64,000 nucleotides of DNA from Heterodera schachtii (Eukaryota; Nematoda; Chromadorea; Rhabditida; Heteroderidae): assembly GCA_023374025.1 (NCBI GenBank), contig SIJG01000001.1, forward strand, positions 3,681,946-3,745,945. The letters are read 5' to 3'. A program made the position numbers and the translations under genes. Positions 22,692 through 32,587 of this stretch are shown here, piece by piece (the first letter of the stretch is position 1; each line of letters opens with the position of its first letter). A model generated the notes under the pieces. The model did not search any database. It was given only the letters and a program-made list of their open reading frames with translations, and had not been told where the DNA came from.

Positions 22692-22988
22692 TTAGAAATG
22701 AAAGCATTTGGAAAAAAAGTTAACAGCCTTTGCCTTGGGCCTTTTGCTCGTTTGTCCGTATTTGACAAAACAAACTTTTGCCGCCCCCCCCCGCCGCTTT
22801 TTCCTTTTTCTTCCGATGAATGCTAACCCAACCCAAGCGAGTCGCGGACCGGAATTGAAGGACTTTGCAGCGGTTCTATTCTCGGATTTTGATGATTTTG
22901 AGAGGGCGGAGAGTGTTGAGCAGCGAAAAGAAGCAAACTGAGAAAAGAGCAGCAGCAGACGGGACGAATGGAGCACAAAAAGACACAA
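22692..22988 (-). CDS. Small secreted-peptide-like open frame (uncertain)
   Basis: 99 codons. A hydrophobic start (MCLFVLHSSRLLLLFSQFAS) is followed by SGPRLAWVGLAFIGRKRKKR, that is, a Gly next to a polybasic run as at amidation/cleavage sites in neuropeptide precursors. AATAAA follows the stop on the minus strand at about 22676. There is only one such site and no repeats of it. A plus-strand frame (MEKKLTAFALGLLLVC...) overlaps and also looks signal-like, so this may be coincidence. Confidence 0.2.
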   Translation of the reverse strand: MCLFVLHSSRLLLLFSQFASFRCSTLSALSKSSKSENRTAAKSFNSGPRLAWVGLAFIGRKRKKRRGGAAKVCFVKYGQTSKRPKAKAVNFFSKCFHF

Positions 22989-23159
22989 ATTATGTAATAC
23001 CTAATTGACCATTGCAATTAAAAGTGCAAAGGCAAAGGGACGACGGACAAAGCATCCGCCGAAGGACAAAACGCACTCAATGCCCTCCCTCTGATTGTCA
23101 GCCGAAGAGTCGATCCGATCCCAACTCTCTGCCGAACTGTGTCATTCATCGATCAATGA

Positions 23160-23390
23160 TTGCCCCCCCCCCCTTCTCTTCTCCCCCCTTCGCCCACTCT
23201 CTTCCCCTCTCCCCCTTCTCTTCTCCCCCCTTCCCCCTCTCTCTTCCCCTCTCCCCCCTCTCTTTTCCCCCTCTCTCTTCCCCTCTCCCCCTTCTCTTTC
23301 CCCCTCTCTCTCCCCTCTCCCCCTTCTCTCTCCCCCCTTCCCCTCTCTCTTCCCTCCCCATTCTCTTCCTCCCTCCCTATTCTTTTCTTT
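23160..23390. repeat. CT-rich polypyrimidine block (CCCCTCTC units)
   Basis: About 230 bases of nearly pure C and T in irregular repeats such as CTCTTCCCCTCTCCCCC. The frames open through it on both strands are low-complexity and are not annotated as genes. Confidence 0.9.
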
Positions 23391-23696
23391 GTTCGGCGTT
23401 TCTTTAAATTAGGATTTGATTTCATTTTACTAAATTAATTAGTTTCTTTCCCCCCCCCCTTTTTTTTTGTATTTTTTCTTCTTCTGCCCCCTTTTTATTT
23501 TCTAATTATATCATAAGCGTGTCCAGTAAATACACATAAAATTTGAATAACACGTAACTAAAAAAGATGAATTTTTATCAAATAATTTCTATTTTTCCCC
23601 CGGAATGAATTTTGTCCAAAAATTTTTTAAAGATTGAAAAAACCCCAAAAAAGCATGAAAAATTAGGCGAAAGTTAAAAATCCCATTTTTAAGGGA

Positions 23697-23975
23697 AGAG
23701 GGGGAGATAGAGAAAGAGAGAAAGGAAAAGACAAGGGAGCAGGAGACAAAAAACAGAGGGAGAAAGTGAAAGTGAGAAAGAGATGAGAAAAGATTGGGGA
23801 AGAACGGGGAGAACAGAAAAAAAACAAGAGAAAGAGATAGAGATAGAGAGAGAGAGAGAGAGAGAAAGAAAGAAAGAAAGAGAGAAAGAAAGAGCCAGAA
23901 GAGAGAGTGAGAGAGAGAATAGAGAGAGAAGAGAGAGAGAAAGAGCGAAAAGAGAGGAGAGAGAGAGAGAGTGAC
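23697..23975. repeat. GA-rich purine block (GAGA/GAAA units)
   Basis: About 280 bases dominated by GAGA and GAAA, with an (AG)n core near 23845-23865. It lies upstream of the ABL start and has no coding support. Confidence 0.9.
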
Positions 23976-24180
23976 CTCTTCTCTCCCCCTCTGCTGCTGC
24001 TCAAGCCACTGAATCTATTTAACCATTCAAAGCAAAAAGAAAGCCCCGAGGGTAAATTGGTTGGCGAAGATTTGTTTTTATTTCTGTTTTCCATTTTCTT
24101 TTTTGCCGATTCGACCAGAGAAACAATGGCCAATAAGCAGCCAAAATTCATTCAAATTGTCTCAGACAAAAAAGCTTAAA

Positions 24181-27100
24181 ATGCCGTGGAATAGTGCCGT
24201 CGACGGGGGATTGCCTTTTGCAATGGCAATGGCACATCAGCAGTTAGACGGAGGGACGGAAGAGAGCGGAGGGGGCGAAGGCGCGGAAGGGGGCGAAGAG
24301 AGCGGAAGCGCATACTCCGCCAGTGTGTTCGTGGCCCTGTACGACTTCAATGGGTTGGGAGTGGAGAAAATGTCGATGAGGAAGGGGGACCAGGTGCAAA
24401 ATGGCGAACGAAGAATGGCACGGCCTGGGAGTGCCCGCGATGACTGTGCCATCGCTTTAGGTCCGCGTTTTGTCCTACAACAAAAGCAGGGAGTGGTGCG
24501 AAGTGCAGTTGGTCCGTCGTTGTGCCTCTGCCAAGTTGGCCAGTCCAAGTGTTCAGTCCAACTTGGCCACTTGCTCGGCCACGCTCGGCTCCTCCTCCTC
24601 CTCGTTGGCCTCCTCCTCCAGCCAAAACGGACAGATCGGATGGGTGCCAAGCCTTTACATTGCCCCGGCCAATTCTTTGGACAAACACAGGTTTTTGGCC
24701 ATGGATGGCCACGCCACGGGTTGACTTTTCCAACCTCAGCTGGTACCACGGCAAAGTCACCCGGGCGGAGGCCGAGCAGTTACTCGGCTCGGGCATTAAC
24801 GGCTCATTTTTGGTGAGGGAATCGGAGACGAACCCCGGCCAATTTTCCATCTCTCTGCGACACGAAGGTTCAAATGAAAGTGAATAAAGAGAAGGCAAAG
24901 GCATTAAAATCAAAAACAAATTAAAATTCGAGCGTTTCTTTCGCCTTCCCCTACAGTACCTTCCTTTATTAGGTCGTGTCTACCATTACCGTATCAGTTT
25001 CGATGCCAATTTTCGGGTTTGATCATTTCCCATCACTTCGTTTACCCTGCCAATGGCATTTCCCCTCCCACCTCATTCAGCTGTTTATCACTGAAAGTGC
25101 CAAATTCAAATCCCTTGGTGAGCTCGTCCACCACCACTCCATGTCCGCCTCCGGCTTAATCTGTTCGTCTTCCTATTTTCTCTTTTGTCACTTCTTCAAA
25201 AGGCACTTTAATGTATCCGGTGAACAAACGGCCAACCGTCGGTCAGCCAAATTCGCTTTTGTTTTCGCCGTCGCACGCTCAGCCGGACGAATGGGAGGTG
25301 GACAGAACGGAGATAACGATGAACAACAAATTGGGCATGGGACAGTACGGCGATGTTTACGAGGCGATTTGGAGGAGGACGGGCAGCCCAAAGCGGGACG
25401 GAGAAGCGGACGAAATGCTGGTGACAGTGGCAGTTAAAACACTCAAAGTCAGCAGAGGGGGGGGGGGGGGGGGGGGGGGGAAGATGACAAAAGGGATGGG
25501 CCAAATGGTCAAAAGGGGAGGGCAAAACAGGGACAAAAGGGATGGGACAACGGGTCAAAAGGGAAGGGCAAAACAGGGACAAAAGGGAAGGGCAAAACAG
25601 GGACAAAGGGATGGGACAACGGGTCAAAGGGAAGGCAAAACAGGGACAAAAGGGATGGGACAACGGGTCAAAAGGGAAGGGCAAAACAGGGACAAAAGGG
25701 AAGGGCAAAACAGGGACAAAAGGGATGGGACAACGGGTCAAAAGGGAAGGGCAAAACAGGGACAAAAGGGATGGGACAACGGGTCAAAAGGGAAGGGCAA
25801 AACAGGGACAAAAGGGATGGGACAAGGGTCAAAAGGGAAGGGCAAAACAGGACAAAAGGGATGGGACAACGGGTCAAAAGGGAAGGGCAAACAGGGACAA
25901 AAGGGAAGGGACAACGGGTCAAAAGGGAAGGGACAAAACAGGGACAAAAGGGAAGGGCAAAAACAGGGACAAAAGGGATGGGACAACGGGTCAAAAGGGA
26001 AGGGCAAAACAGGGACAAAAGGGAAGGCAAAACAGGGACAAAAGGGATGGGACAACGGGTCAAAAGGGAAGGGCAAAACAGGGACAAAAGGGATGGGACA
26101 ACGGGTCAAAGGGAAGGGCAAAACAGGGACAAAGGGATGGGACAACGGGTCAAAAGGGAAGGGCAAAACAGGGACAAAAGGGATGGGACAACGGGTCAAA
26201 AGGGAAGGGCAAAACAGGGACAAAAGGGATGGGATAAGGGTCAAAAGGGAAGGGCAAAACAGGGACAAAAGGGATGGGACAAAGGGTCAAAAGGGGATGG
26301 GACAACGGGTCAAAAGGGGAGGGCAAAACAGGGACAAAAGGGATGGGACAAAGGGTCAAAAGGGGATGGGACAACGGGTCAAAAGGGGAGGGCAAAACAG
26401 GGACAAAAGGGATGGGAACAACGGGTCAAAAGGGAAGGGCAAAAACAGGGACAAAAAGGGATGGGACAACGGGTCAAAAGGGAAGGGCAAAACAGGGACA
26501 AAAGGGATGGGACAACGGGTCAAAAGGGAAGGGCAAAACAGGGACAAAAGGGATGGGACAACGGGTCAAAAGGGGAGGGCAAAACAGGGACAAAAGGGAT
26601 GGGACAAAGGGTCAAAAGGGGATGGGACAACGGGTCAAAAGGGGAGGGCAAAACAGGGACAAAAGGGATGCGCCAAAGGGACAAAAGGGAAGGGGGGGGG
26701 GCAAAAGAGGAGAGGGAATGGGACAAAATGGAGGAGACAAAGTGTAGCAAAGCTTCTTCGACGCAGGAGGACGCGATGGCACTGCCCGACTTTTTGGCCG
26801 AGGCGGAAATTATGAAGGGACTGAGTCACCCCAATTTGGTCCAATTGCTCGGCGTTTGCACCCGCGAGGCGCCCTATTTCATTCTCACTGAATTCATGTG
26901 CCACGGCAATTTGCTGGACTTTTTGCGAAATTCTGACCAAAAGCAACTGCCCCAATGGTCGTTGTTCCACTTGGCTGTTCAGGGTTTGTTTTGTCTCTTT
27001 TCCATTTCTTTTTTCCTTTTTCTGTGCCATCTTTGAAACCCTTCCCTTCCCTCTCTTTTAGTTGCCTCCGCAATGGCATATTTGGAGAGTCGCAATTTCA

Positions 27101-30100
27101 TCCATCGGTTGGTAAATGGCACAGATTGACAATGCCTTTTTTTATTGGATGTTCAGAGATTTGGCCGCGCGGAATTGTTTGGTCGGAGAAGAAAATGTGG
27201 TGAAAGTGGCGGACTTCGGATTGGCACGGTTTATGCGCACAGAAGACACTTACACGGCACAGACGGGCGCCAAATTCCCCATCAAATGTTTGTGCCGTTT
27301 TAAGATGTGAATGAGTGGCAAAAAATGGAGGGAAACACTTTAAGGGACGGCGCCCGAGGGGTTGGCGTACAACACATTCAGGTAAAAGCAGGGAAGAGCA
27401 GAAGAGACACGGGCAAAGGCAATTTGAAGAGGCAAAGGCAATTTGAAGAGAGAGGCGGGGGAGGGGACGAAATTAAACGGGGAAAAGCGAGGAAAAGAGG
27501 GGCGACCGAACCGGAGACCAATGTGAACGGGGAAGCGGGGACTGAAAGAAACCCCCGCGGGGATTTTCCCCGCTCCGTCTGAATTTTGCAATTCACTTCA
27601 AATAAATAAATTTGAATGCGCAGTGAATTTTATCCCTTTTTACCAATGATTCGCCGCTTTTCTTCAGCACCAAATCGGACGTGTGGGCTTTCGGAGTGCT
27701 TTTATGGGAGATTTTCACCTACGGAATGGCCCCTTACCCCGGCGTGGAGCTGAACAACGTTTACGTTCTGTTGGAGCGCGGCTTTCGCATGGATCCGCCG
27801 CCGGAGTGTCCGGACTGTGTCTATCGGCTGATGCTTCAGTGTTGGAATTGGTCCCCATCTGACCGGCCTCGCTTTAAGGATTTGCTGCTCAGTCTGTCCT
27901 CTCAACAGCCTTCGGAAAGCGTCGACTCGGAACGGCTCCGATCGGCGAGCTCTTTGGCATTTGCGGCCGCTTCAGCGGCACAAAAAAGGGAAGAACGGAA
28001 GCGCACTGAGCGAGAAGGAACGGAGATGAGCCCGAAACGGTGGGAAATGCCAAAAAAGGCTAACGGTGAAGGGATTGCCATCAAAGGAGTGCCGAAGGCG
28101 GTGGTGCCACCGGAGCGGTCCTTTTGCTGAACAATGCCCGGCTGTCATACTCGGAATGTGCTGCCAGCCGAGCAAATGTCCTCAGGGAAAGGGCACTTTC
28201 GTCGGGCGAATCGCGTGCCTTCCCTCCCCGCGTCCGTCCGCCGTCCCCCGACGCGCCGCCTCCGCCCCCGCGGCCCAATCGCAGTCAACAGAAGAGGGAC
28301 ACGCGTCAGCAGCAACCGCAGCAGCAGTTCGCCTCCACTTTTCGACCGGCAGAACCCGCACAAATGGTCGGAGGAGTGCAAATACTCCGCGAAAACAGTC
28401 CAGCAGGAGGCATTGGCGGCAGAAGTCCCTCTGAACGATATTCGCCTTTTGGCACGCGCAAAACGCCGCAGCAAAATTCTCCGTGCGGTGCCATTCAAAT
28501 GAAAAACCCGCAAAAAACATTTTGGGTGCCAAAAGCGCAATTGGCAGAGAAAAGCATAAAAGGTTAAAGGATTGATGAAGGGGTAAATTGAATATGGTAT
28601 TTAAGCAGAAACAATGGACGAATGTTCCGACAAAGCGACGATGGTAAGGGAATTAGAAACAAAGAGGGAAAAAAAGCAATGGGACATCAAATTCAGGGGG
28701 AGGAGGAAGAGGAGGAGGAGGAAAGAGGAAGAGAAAACGGAGGAGGAGGAAATGGAGGGGAAGAGGAGGAGCAGCAACAGTGGGAGAGGAGGCAGAAGAG
28801 CAGGTGGAGGAAAAGCGGGGCAATCAGTGGAAGCAGCAAAACATTTAGGACCAGGGGCCATCGGACGGACGAAACAAACGACGAATTGCCGGGGGCACTG
28901 CCATTGGACCATTTGAAATTGCGGCTGAAAAAGACCGTCTCCGAAAATAGCACAATGAGCAGCCCTCGAAGTGAGGCGGAGACGGGGAACGACCCGCTGT
29001 TGAAGAGGCCGGAGCCAAAGCCAAGGCGATCCATCGAGGGGAAGACGAAATCGACGAGCATGGAGACGAGGGACACGCCAAGTTCAAGCAGTTCAAGTGG
29101 GAACAGACGGAACAGCACAACACGAACCATTCTCAAAGCGAATTCAGACCAAGCGAAAACGGCACGGATCAGAACAATTGACAACACATTCGTACCAAGA
29201 GAAAAGGAAAGCAGCGAAGAAAGGGAGGAGGAGGGGACGGAGGAGGCGGAGAACGAACTGCGCGCGAAGATACGACAGTTACGCCATGTGCAGCGGAAGG
29301 AGGAGGAGGAAAAGGAGGAGGACAGGGACGGGTGGGCGAGACGAAACATTAGGACAATGGAAGGGAATGATGGGACCAAATTTGGCAGAAGAGGAGCCGA
29401 GTTGGCAACACCGAAGGTCGGGGAGGCGAAGATCCGGCACCTCATCACGCAGAAAGTGGCACCGCTGCAACACCACCGGTGGGCCATTGGTCCAATGTTC
29501 ACTCACCCTTTGCTGCTGTTCCTTGCCTTAGGCCCTTTTCGATGCAAGCGGCGGTCTCTGAGGGGGCCGAGGGAAAGGAAAAGCCAAAGGACGGAGCAGA
29601 AAAGACGGAGTCGGACAGTGGGAACAGCGCACGAGGGGAAAGCTTAAAAAAGGGACAGCGAAAGGAATGGGCGGAGGAAAAGGCCGCGGGAGAAGCGAAC
29701 GGACGAACGGCACCACCATTCGCAACACTGCAGCGGGGCAACAGAACACAGAGGGTGCGTGGCCAAGGATGGGGAGGGGGAGGGGTTGGCCAAGGATAGG
29801 AGGGACGGGCCATGGCATGGCCTAGGATGGAGAGAGCGGGGGGGGGGGGGATAGGCACGGCACTGGTGGGGAGGGGAGGGGGCAGTTCGTTGCTTACGGA
29901 CAGTCAATTCATTCTCAGAAACAATTTTGTGTCTATCCGAGGGGAGTCGCCGTACAATTTGGGGATTGTGAGGAGGAGCAATTGGACAATCGAAACATTG
30001 GGGAAGAGAACACAGAACAAAAGCAAAGGCAAAGTGAAAGCGAAGGGAGGGGAAAATGGAAAGAGACGAAACGAAGCGAACGGAGCAGCCAAAAGCCGAG

Positions 30101-30238
30101 AGGTAAATGAACACTGACAATGAATGCTTTATGAAGGAGAGGGAAGGAAGCTTTTAAGGGCGGGGGGGGGGGGTTTGAACCGGACGGCGTCTCTGTCTTT
30201 CCTGACCAATGCTTTACCAATCTCTCTCCCTCTCCCTT

Positions 30239-30329
<91 letters not shown>

Positions 30330-31152
30330 CTTTCTCTCTCTCTCAACACTTTTCGGGGGTCGGATCGGATTTGCTCTTAGTTCCTCCCCATTCCGACTTT
30401 TAAAGCAATGAAATGACTTCCGCGCAGATCCGCGTTTCATTACGCCGCTTTCTTCTTCCTCTTCTGAGCCCATAAAGCGCCGTTCTCTGCTGGTGGAGCC
30501 AATGGCACCGCTCGAAGATCACCACGAGTTGCCGGTGGTCGTTTTGCAAGAGGAGCGACTGAACTCGCAACCGCCGGTCAGCAAGGAGTACCTGCAGGAA
30601 CTGTTCGTTCAATTGGACGGTTTGTCCACTGCGTTTGCTTCTTCCGCATCACCGTCCCTTGCTTTTCCTTCGGTTTAGTCAGCTTCAACGAATTGCACAA
30701 CCGCCGGCCCCCCTCTTCGGCATGTCCCTCCGGCGCCGCCCCTTCCGCCCAATCCGTCGGTGTTTTCCTTTTGTCCAAAGCGATCGTTGCCAAAAGTTCG
30801 CATGGCGTTGGGCTAAACGACGCGCACCAAAGCCAACGGCACGTCGAGCTGATCAGAATCGGCGACTTGCTGCAACAGTTTCACGACACGTGCAAAATAT
30901 TCGCTGAGAATATCACTCCCTACTCCAAGTTCAAATTCACGTGCGCTTTTGGCATTCCGTCGCTTTCCCGCGCCATTCATTGCTTTTCCTTCCAGCGAAC
31001 TTTTGTGCCGCGTCGAGGGGTCCATCCGCCAACTTCGTTTGTGTGTGCCGGCAGTTGGCAAAGTCTGCGCAACAAATGTCAGTAAAGACCAGCAGATTTT
31101 GGCGGACACAGAATTATTAGTGCGACAAATAATGCAATTGGTCAACCGATGA
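24181..31152 (+). CDS. abl-1: ABL-family non-receptor tyrosine kinase (SH3-SH2-kinase-F-actin-binding)
   Basis: Cytoplasmic tyrosine kinase linking receptors to actin. The ATG at 24181 opens [12 protein letters not shown]3 ([29 protein letters not shown]) leads directly into SH2 ([52 protein letters not shown]). Kinase: P-loop [85 protein letters not shown], ending near 27900. A Pro-rich piece follows (28124-28560, [18 protein letters not shown]), then a charged Ser-rich tail (28600-29650). The C terminus is an F-actin-binding domain: [64 protein letters not shown] at 31150. Exon joins between 28050 and 30450 are uncertain. The intron at 25448-26769 is almost all minisatellite. Confidence 0.9.
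25457..25480 (+). repeat. Poly-G tract of 24 bases just inside an ABL intron
   Basis: Begins nine bases after the GTCAGC donor that follows VAVKTLK. It is the longest uninterrupted G run I found in the window. Confidence 0.9.
25490..26690 (+). repeat. Intronic minisatellite, unit about 46 bases, roughly 25 copies
   Basis: Unit of the form GGGATGGGACAACGGGTCAA plus AAGGGAAGGGCAAAACAGGG plus ACAAAA, with variants lacking single bases, or replacing ACAACGGG with ACAAAGGG, or repeating only the GGGAAGGGCAAAACAGGGAC half. It fills the ABL intron between VAVKTLK and [10 protein letters not shown]. One reading frame stays open from the upstream exon through nearly the whole array, and another into the downstream exon. 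I interpret these as a by-product of a unit with few stop codons, not as protein. Confidence 0.92.
30124..30228 (-). repeat. Diverged third copy of the tRNA-like LTR segment
   Basis: Shares with the LTR tRNA-like region the order ATTGGTAAAGCA, TTGGTCAGGAAAGACAGAGA, CGCCG, GGTTCAAAC and a TTAAAAGCTTCC tail ahead of TTCATA. The 5' half of the tRNA-like part is replaced by the adjoining CT repeat, and a poly-C run is expanded inside. It lies in an intron of the ABL tail. Confidence 0.55.
30243..30327. repeat. (CT)n microsatellite, about 42 dinucleotides
   Basis: Uninterrupted CT repeat in an ABL-tail intron, followed after TTGC by more CT units. Confidence 0.95.
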
Positions 31153-32587
31153 TAAGTTTTTGGTTTCATTTAATTTGGCATTTTCCTACTTTTCGCTCAC
31201 TTTGCCTTATTTTACTTCTTTTAAGCTTACCCAATGAGCTTTCATTTCTAATTAAGATTTATTTGTGTGTATTATGTGTATTTATTTGTTTATTTAATCG
31301 TTTATTTTCCCTCTCTTTTTTTGTTGGCATTAAATTATTTTTCTTAATTTATTTTCAAATTGCTTTTTTGCTTATCTCCATTTTGTCCCTCTTTTTGGCC
31401 ACTTTTCCTACTGATCTTTTTGATGATTAATGCTTTATCTTTTCTCTCCCATTTTCTCCAAATATTCGATCGATCATTAAAATGAATGTATGTAAATGGG
31501 ATCAGCAATTGCTACTGATAAAATTCTATTTATTATTTTTTTTTCATTTAAAAATGTTAATTTTTTTTACGCTAAATTTAAACAATTAAAGTACTCTTTA
31601 ATTGCGATTTTACCAACATTCAAAAAAAAAAATTCCGGGAGGGATCCCACGGGATTAACCCGCAATTGCCAAAAAAGGCAGGATCGCGGAACGCGCTATA
31701 CTTGAGCGGGCTCAAGTGTAGCCAACAAACAGATACTGAAATGGGACGGGTCACCCAAAACAGCGCACATTCGGCTAGGCGGCCAATTGGTGGGGTATCG
31801 CATCGCCCGCCCTCCGTTTGCTTTGGCATCCCTTCCCATTCACTTTCACTTTTCTCCGTCCGCCTTGGCATGCCCACTTTTGGGGTGCCGGTTCGCAGCC
31901 CTCAAAGCTTTGGTTTTTTATTTGGAAGGTCATTGGCAAAAAGTTGCTGATTAATGTATTAACCTAAAACTTCCCAAAAAGAGTTTTTTGTTTTTATTTG
32001 TTTGGATTATTAAATTTTGGGGGTGCGGCGGTATAACGGAAAAGCAAAAGCACCCCCTCCCCCTTCTCCCTTTCTTTGGCTTTTTGTTGCCATGCCAATC
32101 ATTCGCCCTTGGCATTGCCCGTCTTTCTTTCTGTCACTGACAATTCCAGCGGAAATCCTCGCTTAAATCATTATAAACCTCGTCCGGTCCGCCCCCCTTT
32201 TCCATGGACTTTCGCTCGCCTTCTTCCCGTCCTCCTTCCGCTCGTCCCCCCACGCGCCAGCAGCAGCGGCCCGGAACTGCGAATGTGCGAAGGCCGAAAA
32301 CGGCAGGACGAAGTGAGCCGAAGAACCATTGGAAGATTAATATTTTGGTCTGATCATTTACGGACACTCGAAAAACTCCACCGCCCAAACTGACGAATAA
32401 AACGTAAAGCAATAAAATCCCGAAATCGTTTCGGATTTTTCATTTTGCGGTGCCACTCGTTCATTGGTTACGGTTCCTTCAGTCATTGCTGTCATTGGCA
32501 ACCAATGTATTTTTTTGGCCATTGTTTTTTTTTTTTGCGTTTTTGACAGATTCCGAACGGCCCCCTCTTTCTCAGCAATTCCAAATT
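31153..32587. other. ABL 3' UTR and intergenic DNA
   Basis: 31153-31630 is AT-rich and probably holds the ABL 3' UTR. 31640-32060 is GC-richer and contains no motif I recognise. 32060-32580 is the presumed upstream region of IFT74, ending in a TTTGACAG-type acceptor near 32549. No further gene can be supported. Confidence 0.5.

Larger units (their letters stand above)
20341..24180. other. Poorly resolved interval rich in low-complexity DNA
   Basis: Holds poly-G/C runs (20661, 20701, 20811, 20976, 22786, 23162), CT-rich blocks and AT-rich sections near 21040-21240. Possible coding pieces are listed separately at low confidence. The rest shows no supportable gene. Confidence 0.5.

Noticed and set aside
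23012..23438. Pro/Ser/Leu-rich and Gly/Glu-rich frames on both strands
   Set aside because: Products of a simple CCCCTCTC repeat; the same length is open in several frames and no splice or domain evidence exists.
25211..27036. Two very long open frames (534 and 421 codons) through the ABL minisatellite
   Set aside because: They arise from a short repeat unit poor in stop codons. Conserved ABL exons on both sides require the array to be an intron.
31620..31950. Overlapping frames on both strands after ABL
   Set aside because: No recognisable protein and no splice partners; probably intergenic.
32134..32412. Minus-strand frame of 92 codons upstream of IFT74
   Set aside because: No motif, no conserved context, and its composition follows the local GC-rich promoter DNA.
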